Below, piece by piece: positions 7,751 through 13,347 of a stretch of 13,347 bases of DNA (positions are counted from its first letter, which is position 1; every line of letters starts with the position of its first letter). Origin of the DNA: Planctomycetaceae bacterium (lineage in GTDB: Bacteria; Planctomycetota; Planctomycetia; Pirellulales; Lacipirellulaceae); the NCBI GenBank assembly GCA_002713555.1, contig PATG01000074.1, positions 26,635 to 39,981 of the forward strand. The letters run 5' to 3'. A model generated the notes under the pieces. It did not search any database. It saw only the letters and a program-made list of their open reading frames with translations, and was not told the DNA's origin. The translations under genes were made by a program, and so were the position numbers.

Positions 7751-8053
7751 TTACAGGCGAGAACGTAGCTCCATAAGCCGCTCCCAGGTAAAAAGACCTG
7801 CATTGTGTCCGTCGGACCAGTGGATCCGTACCGCATAACCGCCCACCAACTCCATCTTTTCGATGGTGATATCCGCTGGAATCTCATCAGGGTTGAGTAT
7901 CTGTTCGCCGGTCCATTCATTCACACAGTGAGCACATTCGCACTGGCCGCGCAAAAACACACAGGGGAAATCAGCCAGTTCACTGCCCCAACTAACGGTC
8001 AGAATCCCGCGTTCGCGGTCTGCACGTAAATCGGTAGGTACCGTAGTCACCAT
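7751..8053 (-). CDS. DUF971 / GBBH-like N-terminal domain protein
   Basis: A 100-residue soluble protein that is a stand-alone DUF971 domain (PF06155, gamma-butyrobetaine hydroxylase-like N-terminal domain). Family marks are ILTVSWGS near the start, LRGQCECAHC with C38, C40 and C43, GGYAVRIHWSDGH with H83, and LFTWERLMEL at the end. In the eukaryotic hydroxylase this domain binds zinc through three cysteines and a histidine, matching C38/C40/C43/H83. The stand-alone bacterial form has no firmly established role; it is often found near Mrp/ApbC-type Fe-S carrier genes, but none is present here. The start is supported by AAGGA ending 8 nt before the ATG at 8053. It is convergent with the M28 gene and is probably transcribed alone. 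Confidence 0.92.
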   Translation of the reverse strand: MVTTVPTDLRADRERGILTVSWGSELADFPCVFLRGQCECAHCVNEWTGEQILNPDEIPADITIEKMELVGGYAVRIHWSDGHNAGLFTWERLMELRSRL

Positions 8054-8090
8054 TCCATAAATCCTTGTGCCAGTGTTTCAGTTTGCCAGT

Positions 8091-8114
8091 GTACCAAGGT
8101 ACCAAGGTACCAAG
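8091..8114. repeat. Three tandem copies of GTACCAAG
   Basis: GTACCAAG is repeated three times without interruption at 8091-8114, in the upstream region of the leftward DUF971 gene about 40 bp before its start. It is a simple-sequence repeat prone to slippage; a promoter or operator role is possible but unsupported. Confidence 0.8.
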
Positions 8115-8319
8115 GTGGTAGAACAACATGGATTCAAACGGGTATCCACGGTCTCTATTTGTCTCCATAGGAAGCAGTATGTCTTCCTTTGTTAAGCGGT
8201 TAGGTTCATAATATCAGAACAACTTGCTTATGCTACACTTGTTGCTTTATGCAAGGCAGGGCTGTTTTCAGGATCTTCGCAATGACAAGCAGTCAATTAT
8301 TAAAATGGGAGAATCCCAA

Positions 8320-8544
8320 ATGTTAGGAATTTTGATTTCTGCTGGAGTGCTTGGACTCATTATCACACTCATGGAAGAAGGAGAGTTCCCCTGTTGGGTA
8401 CCCATGACCCTATGTGTATTGGCCGCTTTGATTCCCATCGTGATTTTCAATGCCGTGCTTCCGGGCCTGTTTTTTATAGGACCCCTAGTGGGGGCCATTT
8501 GTTGTGGCTGTGCAATTTCTGCGACTTGTGGCATGACAGTATAG
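8320..8544 (+). CDS. Small hypothetical membrane protein, cysteine-containing
   Basis: I do not recognise a family. The ATG at 8320 gives 74 residues and is preferred because GGGAG (8307-8311) lies 8 nt upstream. An earlier in-frame ATG at 8305 would put that site inside the coding region, and the extension back to 8224 looks non-coding. The product is almost wholly hydrophobic, with three probable membrane segments (about 2-17, 26-43 and 47-68). A short acidic loop (EEGEF, 19-23) sits between the first two. There are six cysteines: C25, C32, the CCGC cluster at 61-64 (three) and C70. The tail is short and uncharged. It is monocistronic; the next gene on this strand is the tRNA about 340 bp away. 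Annotation as a membrane protein of unknown function is as far as the sequence goes. Confidence 0.6.
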   Translation: MLGILISAGVLGLIITLMEEGEFPCWVPMTLCVLAALIPIVIFNAVLPGLFFIGPLVGAICCGCAISATCGMTV

Positions 8545-8887
8545 CGGGCCTGCATTGCGGCGGGTGTACTTCTTACTTTTCATCTGGTGCTGTCTAACGG
8601 ACTCGCGAAATTGATGTAGCGACTCTGCGAGAAGTAGGATCTTGCAGGGGAATGCGGGCTAAAGCCGAGGCAACCTTGTGTGGGATACGATTAGACGGCC
8701 TTAAAAAGAGTGTTCCTGGGGTCGTAGCATCTGTTGTTCATGCTACTGGAAACTGATAAAATAGCCGGGTCGCTTGTATGCACGGCGTATTGCAGGAATG
8801 GGAAGCAATATCAGGACAGCTGAGCGACTGCTGTAGAAGCTAGGGGATTTTCGACCAAAAGGTCGCAAACGACTGAAAAACAATAGT
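8545..8887. other. Intergenic region upstream of tRNA-Leu, with two small hairpins
   Basis: No gene is supported. A perfect 7-bp stem GTAGCAT/ATGCTAC with a 9-nt loop lies at 8724-8746, and CGACC-AAAA-GGTCG at 8852-8865 lies 22 nt before the tRNA. Neither is followed by a T-run. The tRNA promoter should be here, but I could not place it with confidence. Confidence 0.4.
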
Positions 8888-8969
<82 letters not shown>

Positions 8970-8978
8970 CTGTTTTAT

Positions 8979-9109
8979 TGGGGCAAGCCAAACTTTTCGG
9001 GTTGCTGGGAGATGTCTCGGGTTGTTTTTGGCGGCGGTTGTTGGCTAGGGGCCGAAAAGATTTGTTTGTCCGTAGTGTTTCTGGGGCAAGCCAAACTTTT
9101 CGGATTGCT
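8979..9109. repeat. Direct repeat pair just downstream of tRNA-Leu
   Basis: TGGGGCAAGCCAAACTTTTC starts both copies, 8979-9006 and 9082-9109. They agree in 27 of 28 bases and are 103 bp apart. Weaker similarity continues about 35 bp past each copy (GTTGTTTTTGGCGGCGGTTG against GTGGTGTTTGCCGGTGGTTG). An inverted CCGAAAAG lies between them at 9052-9059, complementary to CTTTTCGG in each copy. Confidence 0.85.
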
Positions 9110-9575
9110 AAGATGTGTCGCTGGTGGTGTTTGCCGGTGGTTGTATTGCTGGAATTAAAATCACCGCATGCTGCAGCGAAAATGTCATAGGGTCTCACAA
9201 TAGTCAATTCGACATATGCCCCGAGGTTCGCGCATAGTGCTCTGCCATGCGCCGACGAAGCGTGTCGATTTCGAAATCGCCCTCGTCGCCGGTACGTGTT
9301 TTTCTCAGCTCTGCCGATGTTTATGAGCAGCAAGCAGCCGACTTCAAGAACGTGATCGTATGGATAACAGTCGTCTACTTTATTAGCCGACTGTTTGGTT
9401 GGGTCGTTGAAGAAAGCGGAAAGGACGAACGACAGAAGCGTGAGTTGTTATTTTTACCAACTTGACCAAGACTACTACGCTCGGCATCGTTACACATTGC
9501 CTTCACGTTTGTTAGTTTATCTTGTCGGGATATTTAGCAGAAATCGAGCAAATGGGGGATGGAGAGGCGAGCAGT

Positions 9576-9785
9576 TCAACGTTCCAAAGTCAAGGGGAGA
9601 CCAGTTTTAGGAACTTTGCATTGAGTGGAATCAGTTTCAGACCGAGCCATTACCGGTAGTATTTCCACTCGTCCGATTGGCAGTTCTAGTAGTCGACTTC
9701 CCAACGGCACATTTTTTTCGGCATAATAATTGCCATCTCCCTTGTAATGCCAGTAATAGATTGACATGGGAGCAACTTTTAGCAC
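9576..9785 (-). CDS. Doubtful small hypothetical protein
   Basis: A 69-codon frame starting at a GTG (9785), with an internal ATG seven codons in (MSIYYWHYKGDG). I recognise no family. The residue mix (aromatic and glycine-rich start, then LLELPIGRVEILPV) is more protein-like than most spurious frames. Against it: no Shine-Dalgarno at either start, no domain, and it sits in a region that looks decayed. It could be a real small gene, a remnant, or chance. Confidence 0.2.
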   Translation of the reverse strand: MLKVAPMSIYYWHYKGDGNYYAEKNVPLGSRLLELPIGRVEILPVMARSETDSTQCKVPKTGLPLTLER

Positions 9786-9879
9786 TAATGGGGCATAGGC
9801 TTAGGCAATCTGACGGTTTAAGTATCGCTGATGCAAAGTTTTCTTTTCATTGTATTCAGACCAATTGTAATGATTAAGA

Positions 9880-10060
9880 GCCACGAACGTACCGTGCCTG
9901 AGCGGTAGGTCCGACTTTTTTATTGTGCGCCCGTTTGCCTTTGGTGGCAAACGGTTGATTCGAAAGACTGTGGTCCATGAATGGGGAGTGCTTCCCCAGG
10001 GATCGGTAATTGAACCTGTGCTGAGAATTTCTAAGTTCTTTTCTAAGTTCTGTTTCTAAG
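9880..10060 (+). promoter_or_regulatory. Candidate structured 5' leader of the PEP-CTERM gene
   Basis: Three stems occur in a row: TACCG/CGGTA (9890-9907, 8-nt loop), a perfect 9-bp CCGTTTGCC/GGCAAACGG with loop TTTGGT (9931-9954), and GGGGA/TCCCC (9983-9997). A 12-bp tandem repeat follows and ends at the Shine-Dalgarno. No T-run follows the second stem in the manner of a terminator. This could be a regulatory leader RNA, or a terminator-like hairpin plus a promoter. No known riboswitch class is matched with confidence. Confidence 0.35.
10028..10060 (+). repeat. TTTCTAAGTTCT tandem repeat abutting the ribosome site
   Basis: TTTCTAAGTTCT occurs twice head to tail (10028-10039, 10040-10051), followed after one G by a partial third copy, TTTCTAAG (10053-10060). 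GGAGG follows directly at 10061, so a change in copy number would alter the leader immediately before the translation start. Confidence 0.9.
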
Positions 10061-10072
10061 GGAGGAAGACTA

Positions 10073-10903
10073 ATGAGGAAGTTGACACTAGTGTTGATGG
10101 TTTGTGTGGCTGTGCTTATGTCTGCAAAAGCAAATGCTACACTTTTGGACGTCCACGATGCCCGTGCTGACGGAGCCAAAAATAGCCCTGTCAACGGACA
10201 GTGGTCGTATCGCACCGCGGAGTGGAATGCAGGTGGCACCTATGGGGACCTCTTGACCTGGTATGGTCCCGGTAATTGGACCACACCAGGCGTTGACCAA
10301 TGGGGTTTCGGGGAACACTACGGCATCGGGGATCCTAGTCAAAACTTGCGGCCACTTTTTGACGTAGATGCCGATGGCTTGCACCCTGGTAATTATCACC
10401 CGACTGATAATGTGCAAGATCCCCTTAATGAACAGGTAGGCGGTCATGGCAACTACATGCTCCGTTGGACCGCGGATGCGGATACCGCTTCGAAAATACA
10501 AATCAGCGGCTATATCTATAATGCTGCTTCACCAAGTCCCACTTGGTGGAAAGTTTTGAAAAACGATTCGAATCATGATCCGAATAATGTTGTCGCCGCG
10601 GGATATACCGCAACTTCGGGAACTGTCGGCGGCGGCGACTTTGTGAACCTCGCCGGCTACGGTAACCGCCTGACTTTCGCCGATTCTCTTGCCAACGGTT
10701 CACTGACCATAAGTGTTGCCCCTGGCGATACCATTGACATCGTTACGCCGCCTAGCGAACACGCAGACCATCCGGGCGGACCTCCTAGAGCGCAGTTCAT
10801 GAAGTACATCATTACCGAGATTCCTGAGCCCACAACGATGAGTCTCATGGGACTGGGACTTGGCTCGCTGCTGGCATTGCGTAGACGTAGATCATCGTAT
10901 TGA
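10073..10903 (+). CDS. PEP-CTERM sorting domain protein (276 aa)
   Basis: The start is firm: GGAGG at 10061-10065 lies 7 nt before the ATG. Residues 1-22 form a signal peptide (MRKLTLVLMVCVAVLMSAKANA) with cleavage likely after ANA. The mature body (about 23-248) is rich in Gly, Asn, Asp, Trp and Tyr, which fits an extracellular beta-sheet protein; I recognise no named domain. The C-terminus is a textbook PEP-CTERM signal: P251-E-P, a hydrophobic helix (MGLGLGSLLAL) and the RRRR basic end. Exosortase recognises this tail, cleaves it and exports or anchors the protein, usually with exopolysaccharide. No exosortase gene is in the window. The function is unknown beyond being a surface or matrix protein. 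A hairpin-rich leader precedes the gene, which suggests post-transcriptional control; that is inference. Confidence 0.9.
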   Translation: MRKLTLVLMVCVAVLMSAKANATLLDVHDARADGAKNSPVNGQWSYRTAEWNAGGTYGDLLTWYGPGNWTTPGVDQWGFGEHYGIGDPSQNLRPLFDVDADGLHPGNYHPTDNVQDPLNEQVGGHGNYMLRWTADADTASKIQISGYIYNAASPSPTWWKVLKNDSNHDPNNVVAAGYTATSGTVGGGDFVNLAGYGNRLTFADSLANGSLTISVAPGDTIDIVTPPSEHADHPGGPPRAQFMKYIITEIPEPTTMSLMGLGLGSLLALRRRRSSY

Positions 10904-10950
10904 TAACCTCGACTTAGTACGTCCTGCACTGCTAAAGACCCGTCCGAGAA

Positions 10951-11012
10951 CCCTCTCCCCCGCTTCGGGGGAGAGGGCAGGTGTCGCCACGGCGACTCGC
11001 CTGCGGTGAGGG
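10951..11012. repeat. Palindromic intergenic element with two strong hairpins
   Basis: CCCTCTCCCCC (10951-10961), loop GCTTC and GGGGGAGAGGG (10967-10977) form a perfect 11-bp GC-rich stem. A second palindrome, GTCGCC-AC-GGCGAC, follows at 10983-10996, then GGTGAGGGG. There is no T-run. It resembles the REP-like CCCTCTCCC...GGGAGAGGG elements scattered through many bacterial genomes. It could also act as a Rho-independent-like stop or mRNA stabiliser between the two PEP-CTERM genes. Confidence 0.75.
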
Positions 11013-11098
11013 GGGCTTAGGTGGAAGGTAGGCTTTAACTGGACACAGCTTTAATATAGACAGAGCAATTGACTCCTCCTTAAGGATTACTAGAACCA

Positions 11099-12940
11099 AT
11101 GAATATTATTTGCAGTTCTGTTCGCCCGTGGCATCAGGTCATCGGGTTCGTGTTGGCTGTCATAGCACTGGCCAATCCAGCGGCGGGGCAGACGAACCCT
11201 GTCCAGACCGATCTGGCGCTGTGGCTCGATGCTACGGTGGGCGTGACGACCAACGTTAGTGACGAAGTCACGTTGTGGGAGGATCAGTCAGGCAACAATC
11301 ACCACGCCACGCCGCTTGCTGGCCAACCGGGTGGCTCCCCCGTCCTCTTCCAAGACCCTAGTCTTCTCAACGACCAGCCGCACGTCCAGCTTCATGACGA
11401 CGGGATGATTCTCGCTGGCACCGTGCAAACGAGCCAAGACTTCACCCTCATTGGCGTCTACGACACGAACGACCAGAATAATTCACCACGGATTCTCTAC
11501 TCGAATTTTACCCCCGCTACCGCGGCCGGGTCGGTTTATTTAGGTGCGATGCATGATGGCAGTCAAGCACCAGTACAATCATACGTTCGCTTTACCGATC
11601 ATCTGAATCCGACTCCCCCTTCGGCCACTTCGCTTGAGTCTCCCAGAGACCATAGCATCGTCAGAGTGTCCTGGGACCACGATCCGATCGGAACGGGCTC
11701 GTCAAGTGTCCATCAAATAGCAGGTGCTACCCTCAATAAATTGAATCATGGCTCCGCTTCAGCGCCACTGCGGGATTTTTCAACCACCTCGTATCTCGGA
11801 GTTCAAGGTTCAAATCTTAACGAATGGTGGCAAGGTGACCTTGCTGAGCTGTTGATTTACGACAAGCTGTTGACCACCACGGAAACCGCGGCGGTGGAAA
11901 ACTACCTCAGCGTAAAATGGTTTGGGCGCGAAGAGGGTGTTTGGCTTGCTGACGATTCCGGAAATTGGGATGATAACAAATGGAATGTTCCCCATGGACC
12001 CGATTCGGCCGAGTCGGTTGCCAAATTTCGCGGCGCCATCCAAGCTCCGCGAACAGTGTTTACCGAACAAGACCGAACGCTCCATGGCGTCGAGTTTGAC
12101 AATAACAACGAGTACGTCATTGCGGGTAACGGTGGCATCAATCTGGTTCAGAATGGGATAGGCAACGATCCCTCGATTATTGTGAAGCAAGGTAGTCACC
12201 AATTTCAGAACAAGGTCAATCTCATGAGCGACACGGACGTGATCATTAGTCAGGACGCCTCAGTCTGGTTCAACAACCTACTCGATCTGGGTGGCAACAC
12301 CCTGGACATTTTCCCAGAGATAGGGGGCGGAAACGGCCACGCGCTATTCAACACGGCAATTACTGGTTCTGGCACCATCAACGCCACGGGTGCCTTAGCG
12401 GTGGGAGTGGCCTCAGCCTCGATTGGTGACGCCAACTTAAATAGCACGAATAAACTCGCCTTTCTGGTCTACCCAGCAAGCTCCGCTTCCCTCGTGACCA
12501 CTGGCACGGTCACCTTAGAGGGCGCGATCCAAATCGATTTACTCGATGGGGCCACCGTTAGCGCTCCGATGACCTTGATCGATTCCACCATCCCCATCGT
12601 CTTCCCTGGCGGGGATGTGAGTTCACTGACCTTGGCCGGCGGAGGACTTGCCGGATTTGAGCTGTCGGTGAGCGGGGACGGCACAGACTTGCTGCTAACT
12701 TCGACGACTGGCACGCCCGGCGATTTTGATGGTGACGGGGATGTGGATGGCATTGACTTGCTCGAGTGGCAAGTTGGCAACTCGCCAAACCCATTGAGCC
12801 AATCCGATCTCATGGACTGGGAGAATAACTATGGAACAGCAGGACTTGCGGCTGCCACAGCAGCTGTGCCCGAGCCGACAAGTGCCGCGCTGTTGCTGGC
12901 GGGTGCTATGGCCGGCCTGAGAGTGCGACGGCGGCGTTAG
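11099..12940 (+). CDS. LamG-like / dockerin-like PEP-CTERM surface protein (613 aa)
   Basis: A secreted protein with signal peptide in residues 1-30 (VIGFVLAVIALANPAAG). Residues about 38-276 form a concanavalin A-like (LamG/Laminin_G_3) domain, opening LALWLDATVG...WEDQSGNNHHAT and closing WWQGDLAELLIYDKLLTTTE...VENYLSVKWFG. This family commonly binds carbohydrate or matrix. Residues about 278-535 are a beta-rich stretch opening VWLADDSGNWDDNKW, like passenger repeats in PEP-CTERM proteins. Residues 541-579 hold DFDGDGDVDGIDLLEW, an EF-hand/dockerin-like calcium loop, followed by DLMDWENNYG. PEP at 591-593, a hydrophobic helix and RVRRRR form the sorting signal. The start is the ATG at 11099; AAGGA is rather far (about 14 nt) upstream, so initiation may be weak. 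It probably shares a surface setting with the upstream PEP-CTERM protein but is in a separate unit ended by its own terminator. Confidence 0.9.
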   Translation: MNIICSSVRPWHQVIGFVLAVIALANPAAGQTNPVQTDLALWLDATVGVTTNVSDEVTLWEDQSGNNHHATPLAGQPGGSPVLFQDPSLLNDQPHVQLHDDGMILAGTVQTSQDFTLIGVYDTNDQNNSPRILYSNFTPATAAGSVYLGAMHDGSQAPVQSYVRFTDHLNPTPPSATSLESPRDHSIVRVSWDHDPIGTGSSSVHQIAGATLNKLNHGSASAPLRDFSTTSYLGVQGSNLNEWWQGDLAELLIYDKLLTTTETAAVENYLSVKWFGREEGVWLADDSGNWDDNKWNVPHGPDSAESVAKFRGAIQAPRTVFTEQDRTLHGVEFDNNNEYVIAGNGGINLVQNGIGNDPSIIVKQGSHQFQNKVNLMSDTDVIISQDASVWFNNLLDLGGNTLDIFPEIGGGNGHALFNTAITGSGTINATGALAVGVASASIGDANLNSTNKLAFLVYPASSASLVTTGTVTLEGAIQIDLLDGATVSAPMTLIDSTIPIVFPGGDVSSLTLAGGGLAGFELSVSGDGTDLLLTSTTGTPGDFDGDGDVDGIDLLEWQVGNSPNPLSQSDLMDWENNYGTAGLAAATAAVPEPTSAALLLAGAMAGLRVRRRR

Positions 12941-12949
12941 GATTCAAGG

Positions 12950-12972
12950 GGGGGCCTGGGGCCCCCTTTTTT
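12950..12972 (+). terminator. Intrinsic terminator of the LamG/PEP-CTERM gene
   Basis: GGGGGCC (12950-12956), loop TGG and GGCCCCC (12960-12966) form a 7-bp GC stem followed directly by six T (12967-12972). It begins 10 bp after the stop codon. Confidence 0.92.
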
Positions 12973-13020
12973 CTTGCTGCTGAAATGATGCCCTTCAGTA
13001 GAGCAAAACCTTTTTTATGT

Positions 13021-13090
13021 AGCCACAGAGTGCACAGAGATGTCAGAGAAAGTGCTAGATGAGATATTCTTCTCAGTGTTCTTTGTGGCT
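13021..13090. repeat. Imperfect 20-bp inverted repeat (AGCCACAGAG type)
   Basis: AGCCACAGAGTGCACAGAGA (13021-13040) pairs with the complement of TCTCAGTGTTCTTTGTGGCT (13071-13090) at 16 of 20 positions around a 30-nt centre. CCACAGAGxxCACAGAG-type inverted repeats are, from memory, scattered in planctomycete genomes. It lies between the terminator and the DUF1559 gene. Confidence 0.65.
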
Positions 13091-13233
13091 CAGCTTTTAG
13101 GGGAACTGCTCTAGGAAGGTGCCCCCTTGGGTTGGTCGTTCGGTAGTTTGGCGTTTAGAATGGCGGCCTTTCGAGAGGCACTCGGAGATTGTTTGTGACA
13201 CTCTCCGAATATGGAACGCAGAGATCAGGGCGC

Positions 13234-13347
13234 ATGACACGACGTGGATTTACATTAGTCGAACTGCTAGTGGTGATTGCCATCATCGGCGTGCTGGTCG
13301 CACTGCTGCTTCCGGCCGTGCAAGCGGCCCGCGAAGCTGCGCGACGC
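13234..13347 (+). CDS. DUF1559 / type II secretion pseudopilin-like protein (partial, 5' end)
   Basis: 38 codons from the ATG at 13234 to the window edge. The protein opens [19 protein letters not shown] and continues [19 protein letters not shown], the prepilin N-terminal cleavage/methylation motif. Cleavage is expected after G5, with F6 as the methylated residue and E10 as the conserved +5 glutamate. The [12 protein letters not shown] continuation is highly typical of the DUF1559 (SBP_bac_10 / PF07596) proteins that planctomycetes carry in large numbers. They are thought to be processed by a prepilin peptidase and to form or decorate pilus-like or secretion structures; individual roles are unknown. 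AGGG lies a few bases upstream. Most of the expected 300 or so residues are outside the window. Confidence 0.95.
   Translation, partial: MTRRGFTLVELLVVIAIIGVLVALLLPAVQAAREAARR

Larger units (their letters stand above)
8970..10072. other. Gene-poor 1.1 kb region between tRNA-Leu and the first PEP-CTERM gene
   Basis: No gene is firmly supported. Contents: a duplicated 28-bp segment (8979-9006, 9082-9109); an open minus-strand stretch with no start codon at 9204-9320 whose translation (TGDEGDFEIDTLRRRMAEHY) looks protein-like; a 72-codon plus frame at 9247-9465 with one hydrophobic segment and no ribosome site; a weak 69-codon minus frame at 9576-9785; and the structured leader at 9880-10072. 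The region may hold decayed genes. Confidence 0.45.

Noticed and set aside
9247..9465. 72-codon frame with a hydrophobic segment (VIVWITVVYFISRLFGW)
   Set aside because: No Shine-Dalgarno and no recognisable family, and it overlaps the protein-like minus-strand stretch; too weak to call.
9931..9970. Possible c-di-GMP-I (GEMM) riboswitch, from GGCAAAC and CGAAAG
   Set aside because: The conserved GGGACGCAAAGCC core and the second helix are missing; the two short matches can occur by chance.

Overview
The window looks like chromosomal DNA from a planctomycete, probably near Pirellulales. Signs of this are two secreted proteins ending in PEP-CTERM sorting tails (one with a dockerin-like DFDGDGDVDG loop), the start of a DUF1559 pseudopilin-like protein ([17 protein letters not shown]), a YidC and a MnmE that depart from textbook forms, and several palindromic repeats between genes. 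The taxonomic call is inference from gene content; no rRNA is present.

Layout. Positions 1-304 (-) hold the 5' part of tsaB (tRNA t6A synthesis). A gene-free 0.6 kb with short imperfect repeats follows. A rightward housekeeping group comes next: a YfcE-type metallophosphoesterase (926-1666), yidC (1842-4274) and mnmE (4289-5668). yidC and mnmE are only 14 nt apart and are probably co-transcribed; they are neighbours in many bacteria. After a 0.4 kb spacer containing a perfect hairpin comes a secreted M28 zinc peptidase with two C-terminal PDZ domains (6092-7711). It converges on a small DUF971 protein (7751-8053, -). A 74-residue cysteine-containing membrane protein (8320-8544) and a tRNA-Leu(UAG) (8888-8969) follow.

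Positions 8970-10072 form a 1.1 kb gene-poor stretch. It holds a duplicated 28-bp segment, weak ORFs, and a hairpin-rich leader ending in a 12-bp tandem repeat and a strong Shine-Dalgarno. That leader precedes a 276-residue PEP-CTERM protein (10073-10903). A strong palindromic element separates it from a 613-residue LamG-like/dockerin-like PEP-CTERM protein (11099-12940), which ends at a clear intrinsic terminator. After a second inverted-repeat element the window ends 38 codons into a DUF1559 protein.

How the parts relate. tsaB, mnmE and the tRNA belong to translation: t6A37 synthesis, wobble-U34 modification and leucine decoding. YidC inserts membrane proteins. The right-hand third is surface and export biology: exosortase-sorted proteins and a type IV pilin-like protein.

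No defence system, CRISPR array, phage or intact transposon was seen. The most noteworthy items are a PDZ domain inside YidC's periplasmic domain, a shortened and degenerate MnmE GTPase domain, the structured leader at 9880-10072, and the repeat elements. I found no clear case of a wholly new system.
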